Shown one piece after another: positions 38,654-47,346 of a DNA stretch of 64,000 nt. The stretch covers positions 62,001 through 126,000 of the forward strand of contig NZ_BMFY01000011.1 in the NCBI RefSeq assembly GCF_014639315.1. Reading direction: 5' to 3'. A program made the position numbers and the translations under genes. Position 1 is the first letter of the stretch; every line of letters starts with the position of its first letter. The notes under the pieces are model-generated. The model saw nothing but the letters and a program-made list of their open reading frames with translations, ran no database searches and was not told where the DNA came from. This DNA comes from Sediminivirga luteola. GTDB taxonomy: Bacteria > Actinomycetota > Actinomycetes > Actinomycetales > Brevibacteriaceae.

Positions 38654-40944
38654 GCGCGCCGCGGCCCCTCGCCGGTTCCCTCGCCACCGCCGTCTCCCTG
38701 GTGCTGGCGGCCTTCGCCTTGCAGGCGGCCTTCGCCGACCTGCGCTGGATGCCACCCGTGCTCGGCGCGGCGCTCCTCGTGCTCGCGGTCGGCGCCGTCT
38801 TCCGTGCCGTGCCCGCGCTGCGCCGCACGGGACTGGCCGTCGTGGCCCAGACGATCGCCGGCGTGCTCGGCGTAGCCGCCCTCGCCTCCCCTGCCACGGC
38901 GATCGGCGGCGTCCTGCCGACACCGGCATCGTTCCCGGGCGTCCTGGACGCGCTGAACTCCGGCATCGACGACCTCTACGCCACCCAGGCGCCGGCCGCC
39001 TCCACGTCGGGGCTGACCGCGCTCATCATGGCGCTGTTCGCACTGGTCGCGGTGCTGATCGACGGGCTCGTCTCAGATCTGCACGCGCCCAAGCCCGCCG
39101 GGCTGCTCCTGCTGGTCATCTACTTCATCCCGGTGCTCCTGGCCCCGAACGAACTGCGCTGGTACCACATCGTGCTGATCGGCCTGAGCTATCTGGTACT
39201 GCTGGCCGTGCCGCATCTGGAACAGCTGCGGGGCGGGCTGCCCGTGGCCGTGGCGGTCGCCGCGGCGGCCGGCCTGGCCGCGTCGCTGGCGGCCCCGCTC
39301 CTGCTGCCGCCGGCGGAAACCCGGCAGGACATCGGTTCGGGCCGCAGCGATCTGACGGTGGTGAACCCCTTCCTGAATCTGCGCGACAATCTGGACCGCG
39401 ACGAAGACCAGGAGGTGCTCCGGTACACCACGACCTCCGAGTCGAACGAGCCGTTGCGGCTGACCGCCGTGGCCGAGTTCGACGGGGAGACCTGGCAGCC
39501 CTCGCCGTTCCCGCTCGACCCGTTCGCGGTCGCCGAGGACGGCCTTCCCCAGCCACCCGGCCTCGACCCGGACACGCCCCGGATGACGGAGGAGCTGCAG
39601 GTCGCCGTGACCGGCCTGGACCAGGAGTACCTGCCCGCGCCGTATCCGCCGGTCCGCGCCGAAGGGCTCTCCCGCCGCTGGATCTACGACGAGCGCAGTT
39701 TCAGCATCGTCGGAAACGGCGTGCGCACCACGGATCTGCAGTACACGCTGGAGTATCTGGAGGTCGAGCCCACGCCGGGGCAGCTGCGCACGGCACCGCC
39801 GCCGGACCGCGCGGCGATGGCGGACTACCTCGCGCTGCCCGACGACCTGCCCGGCTCCGTCGGGGACCTCGCCGAGGAGGTCACGGCCGCGGCGGACACC
39901 GACTACGACCGTGCTGTCGCCCTGCAGGCGCATTTCCGCTCAGGCGAATACACCTACTCCCTGGACGCCCCGGACGAGGCCTCAAACGACGCCATTGCGG
40001 ACTTCCTGGAACAGCGCACGGGCTACTGCGTGCAGTTCGCCTCCGCGATGACCGTGATGGCCAGGCACCTGGGCATTCCCGGCCGGATCGCGGTGGGCTT
40101 CACCGCCGGTTCCGATGTCGGTGACGGTCAGCGGGCGGTGACGCTGCACAACGCGCATGCCTGGCCGGAGCTGTACTTCGAGGGCGTGGGCTGGGTGCGG
40201 TTCGAGCCGAGCCCGGCGGATGTGAACAACGCGCCCGAGTGGTCGCTGCCCACCGAGATGCCCGAGGAGCCGGCCGAAGAAGGCGCCGGTGAGGAGGAGA
40301 CCCCGGAAACGGCCGCGCCGGAACCGGAAGACGAGCAGACCGAGGCGCCGGAGGAGGATCCCGCCGCCGACGACCCCGGCGCCTTCCCGCTCCCGCAGGA
40401 ACCGGCCGCGGCACCGCGGGCGATCCTTGGCATCGGCGGCGGCCTGCTCGCGCTGTTGCTGGCGGCACTGCCCTGGTGGCTGCGTCGTTCACGGCGAAAC
40501 CGGCGCCTGTCCGATGGCGATCCCCGCGGCCTGTGGTCGGAGGTGGAGGACCTCTCCCTGGACGCCGGGAGGCCGCTCGATCCGGCGGACACCCTGCGGC
40601 GCAAGGGCGAACTGCTCCAGGAACGGCAAGAGCGGGCACTCCCGGAGGGCTTCGTCTCCGCCGCGGTACTGGCCGGCGCCGCCGAACGCAGCCGTTATGC
40701 GCTCGTGGGAGCCGGGTCGGAAGCCGGCGCGGTGGCCGGGGACGAACCTGCACCGCGCCGGCATGGGCGCCGCGACGCATCCCCGGCGTCCGCCGCGTCC
40801 CCGCAGCCGTCGGTGGACGCCGGGGAACGCCGCGAGCTGGTTCGCGCTCTCGGCGATGTCCGCCGCCTGCTGCGCGCTGAGTCCGGTCCGGTGCGACGGG
40901 TACTGGCCGCGCTGCTGCCGCGTAGCCTCTGGCGGCGCCGGTAA
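38650..40944 (+). CDS. TgpA-like membrane transglutaminase domain protein
   Basis: A 764-residue protein with an N-terminal block of about six transmembrane helices, a large extracytoplasmic region with a transglutaminase-like domain, an acidic linker, a further transmembrane helix (about residues 590-612) and a C-terminal cytoplasmic domain. The catalytic triad can be placed at Cys460 (TGYCVQFA), His503 (NAHAWPE) and Glu519 (VRFEPSP); Glu instead of Asp is seen in this family. Related proteins are found with MoxR-DUF58. A role in envelope remodelling is inferred from this location beside the dcw cluster. Confidence 0.87.
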   Translation: MSAPRPLAGSLATAVSLVLAAFALQAAFADLRWMPPVLGAALLVLAVGAVFRAVPALRRTGLAVVAQTIAGVLGVAALASPATAIGGVLPTPASFPGVLDALNSGIDDLYATQAPAASTSGLTALIMALFALVAVLIDGLVSDLHAPKPAGLLLLVIYFIPVLLAPNELRWYHIVLIGLSYLVLLAVPHLEQLRGGLPVAVAVAAAAGLAASLAAPLLLPPAETRQDIGSGRSDLTVVNPFLNLRDNLDRDEDQEVLRYTTTSESNEPLRLTAVAEFDGETWQPSPFPLDPFAVAEDGLPQPPGLDPDTPRMTEELQVAVTGLDQEYLPAPYPPVRAEGLSRRWIYDERSFSIVGNGVRTTDLQYTLEYLEVEPTPGQLRTAPPPDRAAMADYLALPDDLPGSVGDLAEEVTAAADTDYDRAVALQAHFRSGEYTYSLDAPDEASNDAIADFLEQRTGYCVQFASAMTVMARHLGIPGRIAVGFTAGSDVGDGQRAVTLHNAHAWPELYFEGVGWVRFEPSPADVNNAPEWSLPTEMPEEPAEEGAGEEETPETAAPEPEDEQTEAPEEDPAADDPGAFPLPQEPAAAPRAILGIGGGLLALLLAALPWWLRRSRRNRRLSDGDPRGLWSEVEDLSLDAGRPLDPADTLRRKGELLQERQERALPEGFVSAAVLAGAAERSRYALVGAGSEAGAVAGDEPAPRRHGRRDASPASAASPQPSVDAGERRELVRALGDVRRLLRAESGPVRRVLAALLPRSLWRRR

Positions 40945-41763
40945 CAGCCCGCGGCGCCGGCTGGCGGCGGCACGCCGTCCGCGCTACGCGGCCACGCCGC
41001 TTTCGCTACGAAGCACCACGGCGCGGCGCGCGCAGGGCGAGCCCGCCGGGCCCGTAGCTAGGTGTACTGCCACGGCATGTTGCGCCGCCCGCGGCAGACG
41101 GCCAGGCAGGGCCGGTTCGAGTCAACCCGGCACCGCGTCCAGCCCGGAAGACGGCCGGAAAGGATGGGGAGGCCGAGCCCGGTCGACACGCGTGAGCCAG
41201 ACACACTTTTTGGCCTTTAACCCCCGGCAGGCGGCCGTCCGGGGCCGGCTGGATCATGAGATGTGCGCAGCGGTGGCGCAGGCATAAGGAAACGCCGCGG
41301 AACTTGCCTGCGGCGTTCGAGTGAGTGGAGTCCGCCGGTTGCTGAAGCCCCTGCGCGTCCTGATCCCGTGCCACCGTGTCCACTGCCGCAGCCCCGGCAG
41401 TGCCGCTGGCGGACCACTTTTCGCAGCATCGTCTCATGGCGGAGATGGGGAACGTGACCGGCTCAGCCGCGCCCGGTCCGGCTCGCCCCCTGACGTTCAC
41501 GGTGGCCGTCAGAGCGGATGATCATCGCGCTGCATCAGTCAGGTCCGTACGGCGCCCTCCCGCGAAGGAACGAGCCTTCCCGCGAAGGGTCCACCGTCCC
41601 ATGCCGAGACGTGCCTCCACCGGCGAAGGAGCGGAAACGGGATTGGCCGCCGGGTGAGAGACCAGCCGGAAGCTGGACACCAGGCGATAGCCGCGGTCGA
41701 ACGCCATCTCGGCCGAGTCGCCCGGCGAGGGATCGGCCTGCCCGCCGGCGAGGGATCAGGGAA
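40945..41763. other. 819-bp region without a supported gene
   Basis: No frame here looks coding: the open frames are short, Arg/Pro-rich and lack ribosome-binding sites. The region holds an inverted repeat (41291-41317), an AT-richer patch near 41210, a tandem CCCGCGAAGG pair around 41559-41588 and GGCGAGGGATC repeated 23 bp apart (41724 and 41747). It separates the tgpA operon from the convergent DUF3040 gene. Confidence 0.5.
41291..41317. terminator. Inverted repeat, possible terminator
   Basis: AACGCCGC (41291-41298) and GCGGCGTT (41310-41317) form a perfect 8-bp stem with an 11-base loop. On the minus strand it is followed by TCCTTATG. It lies between convergent genes and may end transcription, but it is more than 350 bp from either gene. 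Confidence 0.35.
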
Positions 41764-42192
41764 TCAGCGGCCGCCTTCGTTGCGGCGGCGCTCCCAGCGG
41801 TCTTCCATCTTCTGCATGAAGTTCTTCCCGTTGGCACCGCCACCGGAACCGCCTCCCGGCGAGGTGCTGCGCCCGGACCCGCCCAGCGGCGAGGCGGAGC
41901 CGCCGGAGCGTCCCTTGCCCGGCGAGAAGGCCAGCAGGCCGCCGGCCACCATGACGCCGAAGCCGGCCACGCCCAGCGCGATGGCGAGGGGGCCGGAGCT
42001 GGCGGCGAAGGAGATGGCGAGAACGGCGAGGACGGCGCCGGCGATCATCGTCAGTATTCCCAGCACCACGCGCCGGGCGGAGAGCCCGGCGACGGGTTCG
42101 GGGTTGATGTTCTTCGCAAACCGGGGATCTTCGCTGGCCAGTTGCTTTTCGAGCTCGTCGAGGAGCTTCTGCTCGTGCTCGGAGAGTGGCAT
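41764..42192 (-). CDS. DUF3040 domain membrane protein
   Basis: A 142-residue protein starting MPLSEHEQKLLDELEKQL, the DUF3040 hallmark, with two hydrophobic helices (about 43-60 and 68-88) and a Gly/Ser-rich C-terminal tail ending in a basic segment. Function is unknown, although the family is widespread in Actinobacteria near dcw and dinB. AAGGAG precedes the ATG. Confidence 0.87.
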   Translation of the reverse strand: MPLSEHEQKLLDELEKQLASEDPRFAKNINPEPVAGLSARRVVLGILTMIAGAVLAVLAISFAASSGPLAIALGVAGFGVMVAGGLLAFSPGKGRSGGSASPLGGSGRSTSPGGGSGGGANGKNFMQKMEDRWERRRNEGGR

Positions 42193-42253
42193 GGCGTCTC
42201 CTTCGGCTCTCGTGCGCTGGGGCTACGCGCCTTCGCGAAAGTGGTGGACTCCC

Positions 42254-42259
42254 ATCATA
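42254..42259 (-). promoter_or_regulatory. Candidate -10 element for the DUF3040 gene
   Basis: TATGAT on the minus strand, about 62 nt upstream of the DUF3040 start in the dinB-DUF3040 spacer. It matches the TANNNT consensus of SigA promoters; no good -35 was found at 17-18 bp. Confidence 0.35.
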
Positions 42260-42382
42260 GCCGTCAAGCCCCGTCCCAGGGAAACCGCTCCCCCAGTTCA
42301 CAGGCGGGATTCAGCGATCTTCTCGGGGATGCTCACGGCGACCTTTCCGGCGCTCTCCCCGACGGCCTTTTCCGTGCTCTTC

Positions 42383-43651
42383 TCAGTGCTCTTCGGGGCG
42401 CGGTTCCGGGCGCCCCTGGGTTCCTTTCGCCAGCAGCGCCGCCGCGCTGATCGACCCTTCTCCGAAGCGGTCCCGCACGGCGTCCAGTGCCTGCTCCGCC
42501 TCCCGGCGGGCACGCGGCCGTTCGTCGAGAGCCGCCTGACGGCCCGCGGTGGCAGCTTCCAGCAGCCCGGCGGCGCGTACGCCCAGCAGCCGGACTCCCG
42601 GTGCCGAGCCGAGCGCCTCAGCGGCCGGGAGCAGCGCGGCGTGGATCTCCTGCCCGATGTCGGTCGGAGCGGTGAGGGTGACGGAGCGGCTGAGGGTGCG
42701 GAAGTCCGGCCGCCGCAGCTTGAGTCCGAGTCCGCCTGCGACCAGGCCGGCCCGGCGCAACCGCCAGGCGACCTTGTCGCTGAGGCGGAGCAGTTCCCGC
42801 GAGACGTCCTGTTCCCGGTAGAGCGGGTCGAAGTAGGTGTGCTCGGCGCTGATCGACTTCTCCGGGCGCTCGTTCCGCACGCGCCGGGCGTCCCGTCCGT
42901 GCGCCTGCTCGGCGAGGGCGAGACCGTGGCTGCCGAACATGCTCTGCAGCCGCTCGGGTCCGAGCTCGGCCAGGTCCCGCACCGTGCTGATGGCATAACG
43001 TGCCAGCCTCGCCTGCATGCTGGGCCCCACCCCGGGAAGCGCCTGCACCGGGAGCCGCTGGACGAACTCGGCGCCCTTGGCCGCGGGCACCACCAGCAGG
43101 CCGTCGGGTTTGGAGTGGGTGGAGGCCAGCTTGGCCAGGAGCATATTCGAGGCCACGCCCAGGGAGCAGTGCAGGCGGGTCCGCCGCAGCACCTCGTCCT
43201 TGATCAGCCGGGCGATGCGTGCCGGGCTGCCCAACCGCAGGCGGCTGCCGGAGACGTCCAGGAAGGCCTCGTCGATGCTGACTTTGGCCACCCGGTCCGT
43301 GACCGATTCCAGGACCTCCATCACCTGCGCCGAATAGCGGCCGTACTCGCCCCGGCTGGGTGGGATGACGACGGCGTGCGGGCACTGGCGGACCGCCTGC
43401 GCCATCGGCATCGCCGCGTGCACGCCGTATTCCCGCGCCTCGTAGGTCGCCGAGACCACCACTCCGCGGTTGTCCCGGCCGCCGACGATCACAGGCCGCC
43501 CGCGCAGTTCCGGACGGGTGAGCAGCTCCACCGAGGCGAAGAAGGCGTCCATGTCCACGTGGATGACATGGCAGCCCGTATCGTCGGCGCCCAGATCCCC
43601 GAATCCGCCGCTGGCCCGGTCCAGCTGCTTCCTGCTCACGTTCCCAAGCAT
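42383..43651 (-). CDS. dinB: DNA polymerase IV (Y family)
   Basis: A 422-residue lesion-bypass polymerase. The catalytic residues are visible as HVDMDAFFASVE (Asp33, Asp35) and SIDEAFLD (Asp127, Glu128), followed by helix-hairpin-helix LPVQALPGVGPSM and the little-finger domain. The start is ATG 43651 or the GTG four codons later; neither has a strong site. The C-terminus extends about 50 residues beyond the little finger and does not clearly end in a beta-clamp motif. No LexA box was identified. Confidence 0.92.
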   Translation of the reverse strand: MLGNVSRKQLDRASGGFGDLGADDTGCHVIHVDMDAFFASVELLTRPELRGRPVIVGGRDNRGVVVSATYEAREYGVHAAMPMAQAVRQCPHAVVIPPSRGEYGRYSAQVMEVLESVTDRVAKVSIDEAFLDVSGSRLRLGSPARIARLIKDEVLRRTRLHCSLGVASNMLLAKLASTHSKPDGLLVVPAAKGAEFVQRLPVQALPGVGPSMQARLARYAISTVRDLAELGPERLQSMFGSHGLALAEQAHGRDARRVRNERPEKSISAEHTYFDPLYREQDVSRELLRLSDKVAWRLRRAGLVAGGLGLKLRRPDFRTLSRSVTLTAPTDIGQEIHAALLPAAEALGSAPGVRLLGVRAAGLLEAATAGRQAALDERPRARREAEQALDAVRDRFGEGSISAAALLAKGTQGRPEPRPEEH

Positions 43652-43716
43652 AGGAGGCCGCACGGACAGCAGGCACGGCAGATATGACGGACATGCAGGA
43701 CGCCACCGCAGCCCGG

Positions 43717-43722
43717 TACCCT
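43717..43722 (+). promoter_or_regulatory. Candidate -10 for a leaderless transcript
   Basis: TACCCT is followed by exactly seven bases (GGGGAGC) and then the ATG of the lipoprotein gene. This TANNNT-N7-ATG spacing places the transcription start at or next to the A of ATG, as in leaderless actinobacterial mRNAs. The GGAG in the gap is too close to act as a normal ribosome-binding site. Confidence 0.45.
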
Positions 43723-43729
43723 GGGGAGC

Positions 43730-44305
43730 ATGATCCGAACCACCGCATGGCCATCCGCGGCGGGTGCCGCTCTCGCGCTCACCCTGGTCTTCTCCGGCTG
43801 CACCGGCGGCGGCTCCGAGGGCACGGAGGAACCCGAGGGGACGGCACCGCCCACGGCAGAGGCGACGCAGGATCCGGACGATCTGGCCGCCTTCCCCGAG
43901 CACATCGCGCCGGAGTACCCCGGCTCCGAGGTGCAGTACTCTTCGGTCGAGGAGGCCGGCGACCAGCTGAGCTTCATGCTCCGCGCCGCCACGGAGGACG
44001 ACCGCGAGGCGGTGTGGGACTTCTACCGCTCCCATCTGGAGGAGATCGGCTTCGGCGTGCTGCAGGAGCACGAGGAGGACGGCACCCACATCATCGATTT
44101 CGAGCGCGGCGGGGGCACCGAGCTGGTGTTCGTCTCCTACGCCGAGACCGACGAAGGCGGCCTCCTCACCGTCTCCGGCAACGTGAACCCGGAGGACGAG
44201 GGCGACGGGGCCGAAGAACAGGAGGACGGGCAGGGCGACGACGCCGGCGGTGAGAACGGCGGCGAGGCCGAGGGCGCCGACGCCGAAGGCGACGAGCAGG
44301 AGTGA
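43730..44305 (+). CDS. Putative lipoprotein, acidic
   Basis: A 191-residue protein with a lipoprotein signal peptide ending LVFSGC, the lipidated Cys being residue 24. A small folded region follows (about 50-150; EHIAPEYPGSEVQY through GNVNPE), then a Glu/Gly/Asp-rich tail. The family is not recognised. Its stop overlaps the start of the polyprenyl synthase gene by 4 nt, so the two are co-translated. The link between a surface lipoprotein and isoprenoid synthesis is unexplained. Confidence 0.7.
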   Translation: MIRTTAWPSAAGAALALTLVFSGCTGGGSEGTEEPEGTAPPTAEATQDPDDLAAFPEHIAPEYPGSEVQYSSVEEAGDQLSFMLRAATEDDREAVWDFYRSHLEEIGFGVLQEHEEDGTHIIDFERGGGTELVFVSYAETDEGGLLTVSGNVNPEDEGDGAEEQEDGQGDDAGGENGGEAEGADAEGDEQE

Positions 44306-45435
44306 CCGGCACGCTCAGCGACCGGGAACTGATCGCGGGCGCCGTGACGGAAGTCCTGGAGGAGTTCCTCGCCGCGCGCCGGGACGATCTGGCCGGCATC
44401 GGCTCCGGCACCGGCGTCCTGGTGGAGGCCGTGACGCCGATGCTCCGGCGGGGCAAGCGCATCCGCGCGGTGCTGTGCTGGTGGGGATACGAGCTGGCCC
44501 GGGCCGCCGGCGGCGAGCTGCCGGGTGCCGGGGCGACGGAGGCGGACGGTCTTGCCCGTGCCGCCGCCTCCCTGGAACTGCTGCAGGCGGCTGCCCTGAT
44601 CCACGACGACATCATCGACAATTCCCTCACCCGGCGGGGCCTGCCGGCGGTGCACGCGGATTTCGCCGCGCGGCACGCCGCGGAGGGACTGGATGGCGAC
44701 GGTGCCGAGTTCGGCCGCGCGGCCGGCATCATCATCGGAGATCTGTGCCTGGGCTGGCACGAGGAGCTGTTCTCCGGTTCCGGCCTGCCCCGCACCCATG
44801 CGCCGGCGGTGGCGCGGCAGCGGAACGCCATGCGCACCGAGGTGATGGCCGGCCAGTACCTGGACATGAGGATCCAGGCGGCCCGGCGGGACCGCCTCGA
44901 TCCGGCCGCTCTGCGCGCCGAGGCCTGGGATGTGCTGACCTACAAGTCCGCGAAGTACTCGGTGGAGCAGCCGCTGCTGCTGGGGGCAGCCCTCGGCGGC
45001 GCCGATGAGGCGCTCCTGTCGGCGGTCTCCGCGTTCGGCCTGCCCTTGGGGCAGGCGTTTCAGCTGCGCGACGACGTCCTGGGGGTCTTCGGGGATCCGG
45101 ACGTCACCGGTAAGCCGGCCGGCGACGATCTGCGCGAGGGCAAGCGCACGGTGCTGCTGGCCCACGCGCTCGCCGCGGTCACGGATGCCGCGACCGAACA
45201 CGCCGCCCGGGCGCTGGCACGCATCGGCGCCCCCGACCTCCGCGACGATGAGGTGGACCAGCTGCGCGAGGTGCTGCGCCAGACCGGGGCTCTTGCCCGG
45301 ACCGAAGACGAGATCTCCGCGCGCTACCGGCAAGCAACGCAGCGGGCCCAGGATCTGACCGGGTTCGGCGTGCCGGAGGATGCGGTCACCGCCCTGCTGG
45401 ACATCGCCGGGGCGATCGCGCACCGCAGCGCCTGA
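44302..45435 (+). CDS. Polyprenyl (geranylgeranyl-type) diphosphate synthase
   Basis: A 377-residue trans-prenyltransferase that condenses isopentenyl diphosphate with allylic diphosphates. First Asp-rich motif DDIID at residues 102-106; second region RDDVLGVFGDPD from residue 256, in which the last Asp of DDxxD is Gly, as in IdsA-type actinobacterial enzymes. Chain length is not predictable from reading alone. GTG start overlapping the upstream lipoprotein gene. Confidence 0.9.
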   Translation: MTGTLSDRELIAGAVTEVLEEFLAARRDDLAGIGSGTGVLVEAVTPMLRRGKRIRAVLCWWGYELARAAGGELPGAGATEADGLARAAASLELLQAAALIHDDIIDNSLTRRGLPAVHADFAARHAAEGLDGDGAEFGRAAGIIIGDLCLGWHEELFSGSGLPRTHAPAVARQRNAMRTEVMAGQYLDMRIQAARRDRLDPAALRAEAWDVLTYKSAKYSVEQPLLLGAALGGADEALLSAVSAFGLPLGQAFQLRDDVLGVFGDPDVTGKPAGDDLREGKRTVLLAHALAAVTDAATEHAARALARIGAPDLRDDEVDQLREVLRQTGALARTEDEISARYRQATQRAQDLTGFGVPEDAVTALLDIAGAIAHRSA

Positions 45436-45489
45436 ACCCGGAGAAGCAGCGCCTGCACTCGAACAAGGCGAAGCCTGCAGCGGGCTCGC

Positions 45490-45948
45490 TCAGAAACCGA
45501 GTGCCTGGGCCCGGCGACGGACCTCGGCCTTGCGGCCCTCCCGGAGCTGGTCGATGGGACGGCCCGGCAGGCTCTCGTCCGGGGTGAAGAGCCATTCGAT
45601 GGCTTCCTCATCGCTGTAGCCGGCGTCCTGCAGCACGATGACGGTGCCGCGCAGGCTGGAGATCAGCGAGCCGTCCTTGATGAACGCGGCCGGCGTGCGC
45701 AGCACCGGCGGCTCGCCGACGCGCAGTGCCAGGAGATGCCGTTCCTCGACCAGCCGGCGCAGTTTCGAGATGCCCACGTCGAGCTGCTCGGCGGCATCCG
45801 GCAGAGTCAGCCACTCCCCGACCAGGGCATGCAGTCCCGCTATCCCGCTTCCGGTCTGGCCCGCCGCCTGGGCGGCGTCCCGGGCCTGCGAGGCCGCTCC
45901 CCCCGCGTTGTCGGTGCTTCCAAGATGTTCAGTGTTCTCCACAGTCAT
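45490..45948 (-). CDS. Rv2175c-like winged-helix DNA-binding protein
   Basis: A 152-residue protein similar to mycobacterial Rv2175c: WLTLPDAAEQLDVGISKLRRLVEERHLLALRVGEP in part and C-terminal GTVIVLQDAGYSDEEAIEWLFTPDESLPGRPIDQLREG in part. Rv2175c is a known substrate of the kinase PknL, which reduces its DNA binding, and here too it lies beside a Ser/Thr kinase gene (47343). Thr residues in the N-terminal tail (MTVENTEHLGSTDN) could be phosphosites, which is inferred. It is divergent from the LysM/kinase operon. Confidence 0.85.
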   Translation of the reverse strand: MTVENTEHLGSTDNAGGAASQARDAAQAAGQTGSGIAGLHALVGEWLTLPDAAEQLDVGISKLRRLVEERHLLALRVGEPPVLRTPAAFIKDGSLISSLRGTVIVLQDAGYSDEEAIEWLFTPDESLPGRPIDQLREGRKAEVRRRAQALGF

Positions 45949-46197
45949 CAAGCCTACCGCCCGCCACGGATAGCGGCCCCCGCACCCGGCGCACCGGCTC
46001 CCGTCCGCACCCGTCGCCGGGCATCGGGTCCGCGCCGGTCTGCGCTCGACGCCGAAGGCGGTATGCGCCATGCCGGGAGAGGCAGATGGGACACTCCGGC
46101 GCAAATCAGGGGTTGCAGGGGCCCGCGTGGATAGTCTGGTCGTGCCCGACAGACACAACTTCCTCGACTCGGGACGGCAAAGGACGGCATAAGGACT

Positions 46198-47346
46198 ATG
46201 AGCGAAGACAAGCCCGAGGACACGCGGGGCCCGCGCCCGGCGGGCCGTTCGGCGGCCGCGATGGCGTCGGCACCGCTCATGGTCGCAGCCCTGCTCAGCC
46301 AGACGCCCGCGCACGCGCAGGGTCACCAGGACGGCCCGGACGTCCGGGGGCAGGTGGGCGACGTCCACCAGACGGATCCGGGCGAACCGGCCGCCGACTC
46401 CGCCCACGCCCCGCAGGCGAGCGGCTGGACGCGGGGCGTTGAGCCTGGCACGCAGACCGTCGCCGCCTCCGGCGGAGAGGCCTACAAGGTCAAGTCCGGG
46501 GACTCGTTGTTCAGCATCGCCAAGAAGCACGGCACCACGGTACGCAAGCTGCTCGAACTCAACGAGCTCTCCGCAGACGCCGTGCTGCAACCGGGTCAGA
46601 TCGTTTCGATCCCACGCAGCGAAGCCGCCGCAGGCGGTGCTGGAGAACCGGCGCAGGGGGCGACGCACCGGGTGAAGCCCGGTGACACGCTGCTGGGAAT
46701 CGCACTGAAGTACAACACGACGGTGGAGGCCCTGCAGAAGGCCAATGCGATGGGCGATTCCACTGTGATCCGGCAGGGCGAGATCCTCAAGCTCACCGGT
46801 ACCGGCGCCACCTCCGACCGGGAAGCGGCGAGTGACGACGAGGACCTGCCCTATATCCCGAAGGAGTTCGCCGGCCGGACCTACCCGGACGAGGTGGTCC
46901 ACGCCGCCCGGGTGAACAAGAAGATCCTGCTCTCGATGGATCTCCCCAGCCGCGACCAGGCCAAGCAGCTGGTCCGCCAGACGGCTCAGGACATGGGGAT
47001 CGATCCGGCTCTGGCGATGGCCGTGGCCCAGCAGGAATCGGGATTCAACATGGCCGCCGTCTCCCCCGCCAACGCCGTGGGGGTCATGCAGGTGATCCCG
47101 AGCTCCGGACGCTGGGCCTCCGGGCTCGTCGGCCGCCAGCTGGATCTGCTCGACCCGCAGGACAACATCACCGCCGGCGTGGCGATCCTGCGGCAGCTCC
47201 TGGCCAGCGCGGACTCGGAGAAGCAGGCCATCGGCGGCTATTACCAGGGACTGGCCTCGGTACGGCAGAACGGCCTCTACAGCGATACCCGCCGGTACGT
47301 GAACAACGTCCAGTCGCTCAAGCAGCGCTTCGGGGGCGGATCATGA
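46198..47346 (+). CDS. LysM-LysM lytic transglycosylase, secreted
   Basis: A 382-residue secreted protein: signal peptide ending AHAQ (about residue 40), LysM repeats at about 95-139 and 156-200, then a soluble lytic transglycosylase-like domain with catalytic Glu280 in QQESGFN, followed by GVMQVIPSSG and NITAGVAILRQLL. Such enzymes cleave glycan strands with formation of anhydromuramic ends. The ATG overlaps the kinase start downstream (ATGA), directly coupling wall hydrolase and kinase expression. AAGGA sites lie just upstream. Confidence 0.9.
   Translation: MSEDKPEDTRGPRPAGRSAAAMASAPLMVAALLSQTPAHAQGHQDGPDVRGQVGDVHQTDPGEPAADSAHAPQASGWTRGVEPGTQTVAASGGEAYKVKSGDSLFSIAKKHGTTVRKLLELNELSADAVLQPGQIVSIPRSEAAAGGAGEPAQGATHRVKPGDTLLGIALKYNTTVEALQKANAMGDSTVIRQGEILKLTGTGATSDREAASDDEDLPYIPKEFAGRTYPDEVVHAARVNKKILLSMDLPSRDQAKQLVRQTAQDMGIDPALAMAVAQQESGFNMAAVSPANAVGVMQVIPSSGRWASGLVGRQLDLLDPQDNITAGVAILRQLLASADSEKQAIGGYYQGLASVRQNGLYSDTRRYVNNVQSLKQRFGGGS

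Noticed and set aside
41114-41123. GGTTCGAGTC resembling a tRNA T-loop
   Set aside because: The flanks do not form a proper T-stem and no acceptor, D or anticodon arms are found around it.
41006-41500. 164-codon minus-strand frame in the gene-free region
   Set aside because: Atypical composition, no ribosome-binding site, no recognisable domain.
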